Positions 36,901 to 50,066 are shown, numbered from the stretch's first letter. The stretch: DNA of 64,000 bases from Epiperipatus broadwayi (GCA_028023455.1 JAQFVV010000518.1:310001-374000), one strand, 5' to 3'. The notes: generated by a model not told the origin, from the sequence alone. Program-made: numbers and translations.

Positions 36901-38618
36901 TTAAAGCCCAATTCTATGATAAAATAAAGTTACACACAAACTACCAATTCACAGAAACGGTAGTTGGAGAAAAAAAATCAACATACAAAAAATAATTTCA
37001 GAAACAATTATTTTTCAACAATTATATAATGAATTTAATTAATAAATAATAAATTCAGAAAATATATAATAATTTCAAACCTAACATGTATTCTAATTAC
37101 TTAATTAACATTCACTTTAACTCAATTATTTTTTATTACAATGAGTAAATCTAAAAACATCATTCAACAAGAAAAAAAATTAAAAAAACAAGACTATCTA
37201 AAATCTCCCATTTTTCTTTTGAAAATGAAAAAGTCTCACACATTTTAACAATTTGAGACAGAAAATAATGTTTAAAAAATAAAAAGCTTATTTATTATCA
37301 TTAATTAATATGAGCACTAAAAATTAAGATTCACCAATGAAGATATAAATATAAATGATATATGTAAATGAATATGTATGCATTAATTATATCTTATTTT
37401 ACCATGGCTTATTCATTCAATCTTTTTGTAGTTATAACTCAGTTTTCTTTCAGATTAGCCATTCTTATTGTGTAACTTTAATACTTGAGTTTAAAATTAT
37501 AGTACTAATTTCCAGAGTATGGTAACACAAGGTAAATTTATTCATTATTTCTATTAAAAGGTTTCCCATTGACTTTTTTGCTTCAAGTTTTCAGTTTAAA
37601 ATGATAATAGTAATTTTCAGGGTAGATTAACACAAGTTGAATTTATAATTAATAATTTTCAGATTAACACAAATTTCCAGTTTAGGTTAACATAAGCTGA
37701 GACAGTGATAATATTGGAAAAAATCCCCAAGGTTTGTTGCAAATTTTTTCCAGTGATGTTTTACATTTTTAGTGAAAGAGATTATATGTTGGATTGGTAA
37801 TGCTGATCTTTTAGCAAAAGCTTAGCTCATAGTTTTCTCTAACAAAATTTGAAAACTAATAGTGAGATTAGACTTATGAAATTTAGTTTCTCATGGTTTT
37901 CTTAAAAGCAACATCTGGAGTGAGACTGAATTGTATTGACTAGATAGTGAAGACTACTGACTTGACATTATTTTGTAAACAATCTTCCATCAAATCACAT
38001 ACTATATGAGATATGATAGCATTAAGCATTGACAAATTTCTTTTCTTTTATGAAAAGATTATTTCACTCTCTTTGTTAAAATAAAAATTCTTATATGTTA
38101 ATTATTGAAAAATTCCTTTGTAATTATTTTTTTCTTTTTAATTACTAGAAATAATATGATATTTTAATGTTGCAAAACATTTATTATTTTCTTAGAGAGG
38201 TAGAGAGAAAAGAAATAAACTTTAATTAGTTAGAAATAACACTATTTAAAAAAATGTTAGTATCTTAATTTTATTTTTTAAAAAAAAAAGATAAAGATAT
38301 AGATAAATAAAATTAATGAAGAGAGAAATATATATATATATATATATTCTTTATACTTTTCTCTCACTTTTTCAACAACCATTAACAAACATTGATTGTT
38401 TATAATGTTATTATATCTAGGATTTATCACATTATCATTTCTAGATAATTTTGTCAATGTCATTCATTCAGACATCATAAACAGTAATTTAAAGTGAGTG
38501 GTCTATCCTCATGCTTTCATTTCCAGTACTTAAGATTTGCCCATATATAAGCATTTGGGTTGGAAAGAATAAGTGGATTCATTTTATTCTTTAATAAATA
38601 CTATATATTGTGTTGGGA
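36901..38618. other. AT-rich noncoding stretch
   Basis: No coding region or recognisable repeat. An (AT)n tract lies at about 38329-38347. Confidence 0.5.
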
Positions 38619-38740
38619 ATGAAAGTATTCATTTATTATTAACACTCATAAAAAGTACATGCACAATAGCTTGAAAAGGCTGATCTTTAATGTATTACAA
38701 TTTATAAAACAAAGCGCTATAAAATAAATACTTATTCACA
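38619..38740 (+). repeat. Dispersed MITE-like repeat, copy 2
   Basis: Near-identical to 11118-11240 (CATGCACAATAGCTTG, AGGCTGATCTTTAATGTATT). Same orientation, 27 kb apart. Confidence 0.6.
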
Positions 38741-39237
38741 TTATCATTTAATAAATTGTAATTAAGTTTAACAATTGCTATTCTAAAAAAAAAACATGAG
38801 AATAATTTTTTTTTTCATTTATCTATTAAGTATAAATTAATATTAATTAATTTTATTCTGAGTAGTATTGAGATGGGATGGTGTTAAATTAATGTTTATA
38901 TTGATCCTACTCTCTAAACTATTATTTTTTTCTTGTAATTGTGACTTGAGCCAGACTTGGCTATTGTTTAAAATATTTTAAATAATATGTCCTATAAATA
39001 TATGTACACTACTGGACTTTTTTCAGTAGTTAATAAAAGACAAGTGTTATTTATTAGAATAGATTTCTGAAATAGTTAAAAACATCAATAATATTTAAAA
39101 CTCCTAATGGAAAATTGATAATCAATAGAAATCATAAATGTCAACCATGTAAAAAAAGAACAAACAATATTTTATACTGACACACACATATTAGAAAAAA
39201 GTTTTGATGTGAATTGTTCAGGCTTTAAAAACATGTT
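38741..39237. other. AT-rich noncoding stretch
   Basis: Nothing recognisable. Confidence 0.5.
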
Positions 39238-39702
39238 TTTTACTATATATCATCATCATCATTTTCAACTATTGTCAATCTATTGCAGAATGGTCTCTCC
39301 AAGTTCAATCCATCTTCAATCTGTAGATTCTCTTCTCCACAACACATTAGCACTTTGATATTTTTTCTTTGTATCTCACATGTGGTATTTTTCTTGTCTA
39401 TAATATCTTGGAATCCAGTTTAAGATTTCAGCTATGAATATATTATCATCTCTTCTAGAAATATGTTCAGCCCAACTCCACTCCAGTATTTTAATTCTTT
39501 CAGTGATGGCTGTAACACCTGTTTTTTCCCTCACTTATATATTTGGTTTTTTTATTTTTCCTGTTACTCCTAACCTGCATATTTTCATACTTCTTTGAAT
39601 GGTCAGAAATATCTGTATTGTTTTTTTGTTAAGTGTCTAAGTTCTCAGATGCATAAGTAAGAACAGGTAAAATATTTATTATAAATCTTCCTTTTCAAAC
39701 AC
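39238..39702 (-). pseudogene. RTE-like LINE, 3' part (downstream of the inserted LTR)
   Basis: On the minus strand, frames read LKRK..YNKYF, QRSMKICRLGVTGKIKK, a TAITERIKILEWSWAEHI motif (LKWRWAGH-type region of RTE-like LINEs) and ILNWIPRY, then a 3' tail of (ATG)n at 39245-39260. Several stops. Continues upstream at 42246 across the 39703-42241 insertion. Confidence 0.8.
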
Positions 39703-42241
39703 TGTAACAGTCAGAAAACATGTGACTCATAAACATAGTGCAGAATTCGATCACCATACAGAACAGCAGCACCATCGAGTAGTGAAGCCACCCGTGGTAC
39801 TGAGTTCGAACATAGTTTATCGGTTCCACAATACAATCCATGAAACAATGCATCTGATGCGACATTAGTAAATATTTCCTTAGGCACAGTGGTCAGGGAT
39901 ATGCAAGAGACTCATGATTTTATTCTCAAGTTAGCCAATAATCAAACTAATATTAATTAAGCATTCATATTTACATAATCGAGGAAATATTATATAGAAT
40001 GGGTATCGAATAAATGTAACGTAACTGCAGACGTATAGTTTAAAATTATTTATTAATACATTTTAATAAAACAATCTAATAATATTTTATGGACTAACAG
40101 CTTCAGTAGCGGGATTTGCAACATGATTATATTTTAAAGAATACATTTATTTATTTACACATTATTTTATATTGGGGACTCGGTAGCGGTATTTCCGATA
40201 CTGTAATGTTTACAAAGAGAATTCGCTTATTTGAAGGCTTAATCTAGCTACCTAAAATTCTCGAGTAAGTATTTCTAATGCATGCCTGGAGGGATTTATA
40301 CCTTTGCAATGCAAGAGTCTAAAGTAAGATTTAAGAGTGGCGGCGGACAGATATTTATTTAATTAAAATATTTATTTATAACTAAGGGCAAACATTTATT
40401 TGAGAGTGAATTATGAAGATAATGCAGAGGCGGAGTGATATATAGAATAATAGAATTGAGCAAAGGAACACGTGGTACGCTTTAGAAAGGCGATATGGAA
40501 TGGCAGTATATTGAAACTGCAATGCCGCGAATGAGTTTATAAAACTGTCGGGCTGGTCTCTGCCTCGGCTCGACGAAGTAAGGTGTCACATAAGCATAAC
40601 CAGGGACAAGTGGTATGTGTCGCAATTTGCCAGCTAGCTGCATAACAGGTCAAATCCTACAGGAGCATTTATTATGTCCGCTTGTGTAGGACGACGGGGG
40701 TTAATTTCAACCCTGAAGAATCCGGAATATTTACGGCGGAATAGATCATCGCATCTCTAAAATGTAACACATGTATACTTATAAACGATTATGATAAGAT
40801 TTAAATGGATTTCTAATTCGGCCCGACATTATCAACATTTACTAAAGAACGTTGGTGACTCTCAAAGAAATGTAATTTTCTGGAATTATTCATGATGATT
40901 TAATATATACAAAACATATCTAAACTGGGAATGATTACAACTAATATGCCAGCCATTTGCGAAGTTGTAGACCCCTGCATTACAATAAATGAAGCATTGA
41001 ATGCGTGTCGATTTATATGAAAGTTAAGTTATTAAAGAAAGTAAATATTAATGAAAATTTGACACGCATTCATTGTTTTAAATGATCATAGATTTAAACT
41101 TTGAAAATAGAGACAATTGTGAGCATGCAATAATTAAATAATAAATATAGATAAAATGTAGATTTTAGAAATACGCACCCCAGATAGAGTGAGGTAAGCT
41201 AGATTATTAGAGAAATTTACATATTAAATTAATTATTCAATTTAGTTATACAAATGGTAGTTTTTACATTTTATAATTTAGATAAGTAGTATGAAGAAGA
41301 ACTATAGCATATTATTAGAGTACTCTAGAGTTTGAACACAGACAGGTACCTGTTTTATAAGAAGTTTTCTGATTCCATTAGTTTAGCAGCAAAAAGTTCA
41401 CGAGTGGCAAGTCTTTCTTGTATTTAGATATTTCATTTAATTTCACAGCAGCAGCAGCTTTTTCATTTATTTCAGGCAGCAGATCTTCATGGTGAATTTA
41501 TGACGGGTAATGGAAAGTTCTGCATCCAATAGGCCATCTCCCAATGGAGAATAATCTAGGTGCTTTACTCGGTCATACCTTGGCAGGAACAAATTATTTT
41601 TATATTTTTGGAGACTCTCGGTGATCAAGAGCAAAGCTAAAGTTTAAGTGCTTGTCTCCAGCAAGTCTAAGATGGCCTCTTTTTTTATCTTGATCTTTCA
41701 CATTTTTGTTAAGATATTTTTAGGTTCTACTTAATCTGCCCTGAGGATAATCAATGCATTTGGCTGGTTTTTAATTAAAGAAAGCTGCCGTTCTATTGTT
41801 TACATTTTACATTTCCTAATTACATTTTGAGGAATTTTTCTTTAATTAATCTATTATCTATCACTGACCGATGCTTTTAAATTTCAAAAACAAAAAGGGA
41901 ACATAAGATTATTTTAACTTTTAATTAAATATTACATCAGATATTTTTTTAGAATTATTATTAAATGAAATTTAAACAAAGCAATAAATACAAACTTTAT
42001 AATCCAAAATAAATGATTAAAATTATACTATTATATTATTTTATCCCTATTTATTGCATTTAATTTGAGATCGAAATGTGTGCATGTTTATGCTGAATTC
42101 TACATATATTTATACATTTTTAATATTGTTACACACACAATTCGATATCAAAAAATTTAAATTTGGGCGGGATAGACCGGTCAGTGAGAGACGACAGAAA
42201 AAGGTTAAACTTAAGATTCGAATACGAATCTTACTGTTTCA
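39703..42241. mobile_element. Probable solo LTR (2.5 kb) inserted in the LINE
   Basis: Begins TGTAACAG and ends CTGTTTCA, so TG...CA with inverted ends, flanked by ACAC on both sides (39699-39702 and 42242-42245). The LINE frame resumes exactly across it. No second LTR, primer site or retroviral-type protein is visible inside, hence solo LTR rather than full element, though a long LTR or a non-autonomous element is possible. It is richer in G+C than its flanks at 39720-40760. Contains two related modules near 40080-40210 and a hairpin at 40998-41072. Confidence 0.75.
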
Positions 42242-42245
42242 ACAC

Positions 42246-44560
42246 ATAGGCAATTTTTTTTAAATGTCAAGTTATTTCTATCAAAAGCATGCCAACGAAG
42301 TTTAATTCTATGATTAATTTCATGTATTATGTTTCCAACTGTAGTAATAATTTGGCCAATGCTTTTATAGCTGTTAATTTTAAATAACTCATCATTATCA
42401 TTTTTTTCATTTTAAGAAAATTCATTGAACATTCCTTTAGTCTTTTAAACATTTACCTTTAATCCTATTTTGTTACTTTCATATGATAACTTTTGCAACC
42501 TTTTCTGAAGCTCTAAAGCATTATTTGCAAAAAAACAACTAGATTATCTGAAAAATCTAGATGACTTAAATAATCTCCATTTAGTTTTATTCCCTTAGCT
42601 TTCTATTTAAGCTCGCAAAATACTTATTGTAAAACTACTGCAAAAGTTTTAGAAATATGGAGTCACCTTGCTGTATACACTTTTCAAAGTTAATATTTTT
42701 AGCATGATTATGCAATCTAACTGTTGCTGTTGCATTTTTATAAACATTTCTTAGAATATGACAGTATTCTTGGTCTATATCTTGATGATCCAATGTGTTA
42801 ATCTCTGAGGAAATGCTTGTAGAAACAAAGCCTTTTTATGTCCTACAAATCCAAAACATAATGACAACTCATATTAATTGGGTTTTTTCTATAACTTCTC
42901 TTACTGCTTGGATATGATCCACAGTACTAAAACCACTTTTAAATTCAGCATGTTGTTTTAATTGGTTAAAATCCAAAGTTCACTATAAACGAGTTGTAAT
43001 TATTTTGGTAAAAATCTTGTATAAAACTGATAAAATCTGACAAATCTGTAATTTCCGATATCTTCCTTATAATATTTTAATGAATTTTAATATTAATATT
43101 GATTTTTCCAATCATCTAGTAAATCTTTATTATTTAGATATTTGGTATATAACTTTACCCAAATTTTTTCTCTTTCTTCACCTATTTCTTTTAAGATATC
43201 GATTCTAATTCCATCATTATCTGGATCTTTTTCTTGATAAATTTAATTGCATATATCAGTTCATTTAAAATCCTAGAGAATTCAGGATATATGATAGTCA
43301 TAGGAGATACTTTACCTTGTTTTTTATTACTACATAATTCTTGATAGAACTCTTCAGCATATTTCATGATGTCATCTTTTTTTAAATAATAGTTCCATTT
43401 TTTTAAATTGCAGATAGAAGAAGTTTCCTATCAATACCAAGATCTTTGTTTACACTCCTGAGACTTTTATTCTCTTTTAAAGCTTTTTCTGCTAATTTAT
43501 TATTATACTTTCTTATTTCATTATCAAGTCTTTTTTCGCACTATTTTACAAAATTTGAGATATTCACTACTTCTTCATGCACCATTTTTATATATTTTCA
43601 TATTCCTTCTTTTCTTCATAAATTGTCTTGTTTCAGTAGAATTTTTACTGAGCAATTTTATATCACATGTTGTTGTTGCAGTATGTGAAAGTGTATCACT
43701 TAACTTCCTATTTATTGTGTTCAAATCTGAATCATGTTCAAAATCTGTTAATATTTGAGAATGATTTGCAAGTTCTAATTTAAAATTGTTAGAATGTTTC
43801 TGAAGATTTGGAATATCAATTGTGAATATTGCTTTTCTTAATAATTTTTGACTTTCTAATTTGCATTAGCATGAATCTTAGATCTCATTAATCGACGATC
43901 ACTTTCTTTGTTCTATTTATTAAGAACATTGCTATCTTGAAATACATATTTCCTGTTGGTCAAAATGTAATCTAATTGTTACTTTTATTTTGATACTTGT
44001 GTCTATTTCCGTTTAGCATTTTTTTTCTAAAAATAGAATTGTTTTTTTTGTCTGCAAACTCCACAAGCCTTTGTCCTCTCTCATTTCTTTTACCATAACC
44101 AAACTTACCTACAACAGATTTATCTTTCAATTGTTTACCAATTCTAGCATTTAAGTCTCTCATGACAATTTGAAATTTTTTTGTTTGGTCTGATTAAAAA
44201 CTTTTTTACATCCATATAAAAATCATCCATTTCTTCATCAAAGTAAAAACTGATATGGCATAAACCTTAATTATATACATTTTAAAATCTACTATTAAAT
44301 TGAATAATTAATCCTGACATTCAGTTCGATACACCATCAATCTCAACAATGTTCTTCTTTCACTTTTAATTCACAATGAATCTTACTTCACTTGTACTTC
44401 CATTGTTTGTGTCTTTGTACTATAATACATGGCCACTTTTTAAATCGATTGACTCTTCACCTATTTCACAAAGATCAAGAATGTTTCCTTTTACATTAGA
44501 TAGTTCTTCCAGTTCTTGCAATCTTCCTTCATTTTAGCATTATCTGCAATTATAAATATT
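42246..44560 (-). pseudogene. RTE-like LINE, endonuclease and reverse transcriptase, decayed
   Basis: Minus strand, high to low coordinate: endonuclease with MRDLNARIGKQL, GYGKRNERGQRLVEFA and QLDYILTNRK; then reverse transcriptase with PDNDGIRIDILK, QICQILSVLYKIFTKII, a KKALFLQAF-like segment, DQEYCHILRNVYKNATA, NFEKCIQQGDS and GQIITT..EINHRIKLRWHAF. This is the order of an endonuclease/RT ORF that copies its RNA at a nicked target. Stops and shifts throughout mean it is dead. Same family as 14466-14880. The 5' end is approximate. Confidence 0.85.
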
Positions 44561-45369
44561 CACATAACAAGTCATCATCAAATGGCAGCCTGAGTTTGAA
44601 ATCAGGAGATTTTTAGCACTCTCTGCCTTCAGCTGCCAACTGTTACCTTGGTTATGACTTTACAGTCTCATGAGAATAAGCACCATAATTTACTTTTGTC
44701 TGTTGTGATTGTAAATATTTATTTTAAAAAATTCATACATATTTATTCTACCTTCAAGAAAACTCAACTTATATTTTAGTTAAGCCTATCAAACAATTAA
44801 GAAGAAAGATCATGATGTCTTCATCATAAACTCAGAGATAAAAAGTCAATAAAGTTACCATACTGGCTAATGTGTGTTAGTAAGCAGCTCAACCATGTTA
44901 GTATATTAATATATCACATAACAATAATATCTGCAAAGGCAAAAACGCATGAGGTGGTCATTGGGAAATTTCCCTGCTGGGTTCCTTAAAAGCATTTACA
45001 AGGAATTAAAGGATTTCCTTTCAATTAACAACAATTTCCTTTCTGCATCCATAGTATATGCAAAATATATTAATTACAAATTTTAATACATTAAATTAAT
45101 AAGCTCATGCATTTTCTTTATTATATACACCAATTATCATTTGACTTTAGGATTATATATGAAATATTGATCCAACAGAACTTAACTAATATATATATAA
45201 TTGTAAAACAAAAATCGAATTACAATACAAAAGACTTTTTGTAATATTTTTATCTAAAACACGAAAGCTGTTAAACATGATTTTTTTACGCGTAACCTAA
45301 ATAAAATATTTTTCATGAATTAACTATTAGATTTTTGTTTGTTTGTCTTATTGCGATAGATATTCAAAG
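44561..45369. other. Noncoding stretch upstream of the GPCR
   Basis: At about 44585-44690 a block with GTTTGAAATC (B-box-like) and CTGCCTTCAG may be the 5' end of the LINE or a SINE; part resembles 7630-7680. The remainder is AT-rich with nothing recognised. Confidence 0.4.
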
Positions 45370-46366
45370 ATGTTTAATAGTTGTGCAAAAATAAATGAAG
45401 CTTCTGATAATAAAACTTGTCTAAATATTCTTCCATTTGTTAGAACAACTTTACAAATAGGAGCCCCCATTATCAGGATAATCGGAATTCCAAGTAATAT
45501 TTTAACTGTAATAATTTTTGTACAAATGCAATTGGATGATAAAATGAAAAAGCTCTTTATACTTAACTCAGTATGTGAGTTTTTGATAAGCAATATGCTT
45601 GTTCCAATTATATACCAGGCACAACATATTACAGTGTATAATAAGTTAGTTATGTTTTTTTATATGCAAAATATACCTTCTCTTAACTATTTCATTAACT
45701 CAAAATAAACTGACTCTTACAATGATAATTGCTATCTTTAGATTCATCTCAATGTGTAAGCCTCATAAATATAAATCATACAGGTCGTTCAAATTAATAT
45801 ATATCTTTCTTATATTTCTTTTTGTAGTCAGTTGCTTTTTAAACTTTCATTTGACAGAAATTGTTATTGGCAAAATCACGTGTTACAATGGTCAGAAAAT
45901 CTATATTTACTTACTTAACCAGAAACTACTCTTTTCATCTCTATTTCAAGCACTAATTATTAGTTTTGCAGTGATTTTTTGTATAACTCCTTTAATTATT
46001 TCAATACTAGTAAACATTTTAACTACCATAAAGTATAAAAAGATAAAAATTCACAAACTAAAACTTAAAGGAGTGATTGATTTGCAAAATGGTAACAGTA
46101 TAGGTGAAGTAAAGTCCATACTTATTTTAGTAAATGGTATGCTTGGAATCCAAACGATTGCACTTTTTGTAATTTTTGTAAGTAAAATTAAAGTCTTTAT
46201 AAGTGTCAGCCTGGCACATGATTTAAATCCATCCATTATTTACTTCATAGGCGAAATGATTATGTCTTACCTTGCAGAGTATATAGCAGTTAACATTCCT
46301 TTCTTTGTCTACTTTATCACTAATAAGGAATTTAGAAAGTTTGGTATTAAACTGCTATATTTATGA
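45370..46366 (+). CDS. Class A (rhodopsin-like) G-protein-coupled receptor, intronless, with one 1-nt frameshift
   Basis: A plasma-membrane receptor of about 331 residues once one base is ignored. I start at the ATG at 45370, since the codons before it contain no ATG. Visible: N-terminal glycosylation site NKT (14-16); TM1 with GIPSNILTV (the conserved Asn); TM2 with LNSVCEFLI, where the usual Asp is not seen; a Cys at the start of TM3; FRFISMCKP at the DRY position, keeping only the Arg; two hydrophobic spans for TM4-5; a basic third loop (KYKKIKIHKLKLK); TM6; and TM7 with NIPFFVY followed by NKEFRKF (helix 8). TM7/helix 8 recall FMRFamide-type peptide receptors, but the ligand is unknown. 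The T7 run at 45655-45661 holds one extra T and truncates the product at 45708. AATAAA at 46501 is a possible poly(A) signal. Confidence 0.82.
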
Positions 46367-47236
46367 AAATATATACTCATTCTGATAAAATATTTAGAGA
46401 TTTATGAAAGGGAAATTATACATTGAAAATATCTCTTGAAGAATGTTTAACAATAATCAACTAAAAATGGAATAATTTTATTAAGACTGTCTGCATATCT
46501 AATAAATAAATATTAATCTGTTTAACGCTTCAATCTATTTATCTATCAATCAGTATCATATATGTCTTACATTTAGCCATTGGTCTATTGAATTGAAAAT
46601 ATTTGTTCCCGTCTACAAAAATAAAACACATATTCACAATCTATTAATTCTTGAACTTTTCAAACACTTTTTGCATTATTTAAAGTTCACATTAATGTAA
46701 ACTTTGAAGGATTTTAGATAAAAAAAAATATTATTGTTAGATTGATGATTAATCAACATTGATTCCTGGTGATTATATAATTAAGACTTTTTCTGAATAA
46801 TCTGCTATTTGCTTTTCTTTTTCAGTTTGCGTCAAGATACATTTGCTCTTACGATGATGGAATTCATCCACATCATTATCCTCTTCTTTTTTCACCCACA
46901 TTATTTAAAAATTCTATACTCCTTTTTTGTTTTTCAAGTGGAAAATTAAGGCTTTCGTTGATCATATATCCACTTTACTATTTTCCTTGTTAAAAGTCTT
47001 AACCAGCACTTCAGTTTAAAAGCATAAATACTTTTTGTAATCTTTTTTTGTATTCAACATTTACATCTGTTACACTAAACATCACATCTTAAATAAATAT
47101 GATTTTCATTGCTAAGAATGTTTACCTGCATATAAAAATATTTTCTAGATTTTTCTTAAAAAAATTTTCCATGATAATTTGCGATAGATCATTTGACTAT
47201 TTTTTTTTTGCTGATTAGTGATCAAACAATAGTCAA
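46367..47236. other. AT-rich noncoding stretch
   Basis: Apart from the AATAAA at 46501, nothing recognisable. Confidence 0.5.
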
Positions 47237-47350
47237 GCATCGGTGGTCGAGAGGTCAGCACGGCTGCCTTACAAGCAGTTGTCCCGGGTTAGCGGGTTCG
47301 CGTTCCGGCCGATGCTATGACACATGAAAAAAATAAATAAATAAATAAAT
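47237..47350 (+). mobile_element. tRNA-derived SINE with an intact tRNA-like head
   Basis: 47237-47315 folds by eye as a 79-nt tRNA: a perfect 7-bp acceptor stem (GCATCGG/CCGATGC), an A-box region (TGGTCGAGAGGTCAG), a 5-bp anticodon stem GCTGC/GCAGT starting at position 27 with loop CTTACAA (anticodon TAC, valine), a 12-nt variable region, and a T arm with TTCGCGT. A spacer CTATGACACATG and an (AAAT)n tail follow, and a second copy exists at 31460-31548, so this is a SINE rather than a functional tRNA gene. There is no evidence of a CCA end. Confidence 0.82.
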
Positions 47351-49860
47351 GCTATAGATAGTATGATATATAGCATGAAATACAATAATATGTGATGAAA
47401 CAAAACACTGGAATTAACTTAACAATTTTCATTGTATACCAGTAAAAAATTAAATAATAGCTACTGGTAATTTATCCAGTTACAATCATCTTTAACAGAA
47501 TTCACAGCTAAAATTTACAAATTGTTAAATCCTATTAATGTCACACAACATAAATGTTTTAACAAGAATGGCCAACCTTTCATAGTTTGTGATGTACATA
47601 TTGCTTATTTAACAAACTATTCAAAATAATTTTAAAATATGCCTCTGGAATTTTTCTTTTCCACAAATCATTGTCTTGAAAGTAAAAAAAAACAAAAAAC
47701 AAATTTCTTTACAAATAACTAAATTTTCAGTTAATGCAGATAAAAAAATTAGCACAGAATAATTTTTTAAACAATATTTTGTGTTCATAAGTTTTTTTTT
47801 TTGAATGCACTTTCAATTCTTTAATATAATTTATTGTATTCATGAACATTTCATATATAGCATTAGCTTTGTAGACTTTATCAGCAGCTTGTTTTTCATT
47901 GATAGTCAACCTAATGCAATATTAAAATATAAAGAAACAAATGATGTCATCATATCACCAACTCTAATATTTACATAAGGTAATGAAATTATTATTTTCT
48001 ATTCAGTATTTTTTATATACGTCTATTTGAAGGCTTATATAATTTATTTAAAGTGACTACTCTTTTATATTACCACATTTTAATAATTTTATATACATTT
48101 TCAATGTTGGATAGATAACTCATTACTTTAAAATTTACATAGAGTTTTATTTCTAAAACAAGTATTTCTAATTCCAACCAATTTGTGCTTAACAAGAACT
48201 TTTGATTGGAACGTATAAATCTTCAAACTGATAATGATTTTATAAATATTCTATAAATAATTATATTATTTTTTCTTCAATAAATTCAATTCAAAATATT
48301 TTATACTATATAAATTGTTCTCGGAAGTAAGCAGGCTCGAGCAACCTGTGGTCCCTCTGCTATTTTTGTGAAGTTCCACGGTATAGAATTAAATATTTAA
48401 AGAAAAAATAAAAACAAAGTAAGTGAAAATATTATTTAGATATATAATGTTTGACTCAATTTTTTTTCTATTAAAAAATAATGACATATTTCTCAATAAG
48501 CAATCATTTATGTGTGGTTTTTTTTTTTTTTAATAAAACATATTTTAAAGGTATAATAATAATAATTTTGTACAATGTTTTTATTAAACAAATGTTTTTC
48601 TTATCTTTTTTTAACAATAAAATTACAAATCTCAAGATTAACACATTTGCATATAATTATTCAAAATATCTTGAATCCACCACCTCTAGAATTCGCTAAA
48701 TCCTCTATCCTTGATCGAAAATATGTAGCCAGTTACGATTTTACCGAATTTATCATTGACCTATTTCCTTAAACTTTTCATGGACGTATTTTAAAACCAA
48801 TGACTTTATTTAATTTAGCTATAAGATGTTTAACGGTAATTAGTAATGCCATAAGAGACACATACGTCAACGTAATATGTAATTGAAAAATTGTCTATAT
48901 GAATTTATACACAATAGCCTATTATTAAATCTTTATGGACTTTTAAATTACTAAAAATTAGTTGATGAATAAATATTTATACACGATTAAACAATTTATG
49001 TATTTACCGAATTATTCCAATAAATCTTAATTTTTCAATTTTATGCCAACATTTTAAAAAAAAATAAAAATGCGGATTATGGGTGTTGTAAGTTCTGAGG
49101 CAATAGTTTATATTGAAAAAAATTTGCAGGAAGAATTAGGATTTTGGTCAACACACAATTTTATCTTCATTGAGTTAGATCGAAAAGAGTGATAACTTAA
49201 TTATGAAGAAAGGTGATAGATTATTAATCTTGGAAGTTTTGCAATTTCAATGATCTATAAAATTAAAAAAAAATCTATTCACGTGATTGTTTAATATTTA
49301 TATAATAATAAAGTAAGATGTATTGGCGTTTATTAATCAAAATTTATTAGCAATTTTTAAAATTCACATATTTAAAATGGAAAAAGGCATGATTACAAAC
49401 TTTTTGGTCTCAGCTACAGTATGTTCGTATATGTTGGCAGATTGTATTTTCAAACAATTTGTATTTATTTTGTAAAGAGATAATAATAGGATTTCAATTA
49501 TAAGATGATAAAATGTTTATCAATTAAAACATTTATATAACAGTGCTCAAAAGATTATTAGTATGCCCAAATGAAATAAATAGATTTATAAAAAACAACA
49601 ATTTTATTTGGAGTTAAAACATTTTGTAAATTTCAAAGTTATCCAATACTGAAATATATTTTACATTATTTAACGTAGGATATAAAGGGAAAGATATTTA
49701 AAATAAATTACACAAGTTTGTGCATAATAGTAGAACATATTATATAATTCCGGCAGTCATTTTTTTAAAATTTCCTTTAAGGCAGCATCAAATAATTAAG
49801 ATTAATTATTGATAGAAAGGATGCTGTTGATAGAATAAACAGGTTTACTGTAATATACCC
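47351..49860. other. AT-rich noncoding stretch
   Basis: No coding region is supported. A short less AT-rich segment at about 48320-48380 (CTCGGAAGTAAGCAGG) faintly resembles the 5S rRNA internal region but is too short to call. Confidence 0.4.
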
Positions 49861-50066
49861 ATGATGTACAAATGTGGAGCAAATTATACTTGCAAGTTGA
49901 AAAGTGCATAAAAAATAGTAAAATATGTTATTCTGAGAATAGAATTAAATCTGAAGTTCCGGAACATTTAGTTATTTGTAAACGAAGATTTTTTAATTTG
50001 TGTAATGTTTTGATACTGCACGTGCAAAATGAGTTGAGGAAAAAAAATGTTAGAAGCATATATTAA
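49861..50066 (+). pseudogene. Penelope-like element GIY-YIG endonuclease fragment
   Basis: One frame reads MYKCGANYTCKLK; after a 1-nt shift it continues KCIKNSKICYSENRIKSEV, PEHLVICKRRFFNLCNVLIL and NELRKKNVRSIYI. This matches the C-terminal GIY-YIG endonuclease of Penelope-like retroelements (Y-x-CG-x-x-Y..., then AEHL, then a V-x-IL region and R-x-x-x-IYI end). No reverse transcriptase was recognised upstream. The fragment is dead. Confidence 0.6.

Noticed and set aside
48320-48380. 5S rRNA-like segment (CTCGGAAGTAAGCAGG)
   Set aside because: Only about 15 bases resemble the 5S internal region and the rest does not continue; not enough for a 5S gene or 5S-derived SINE.
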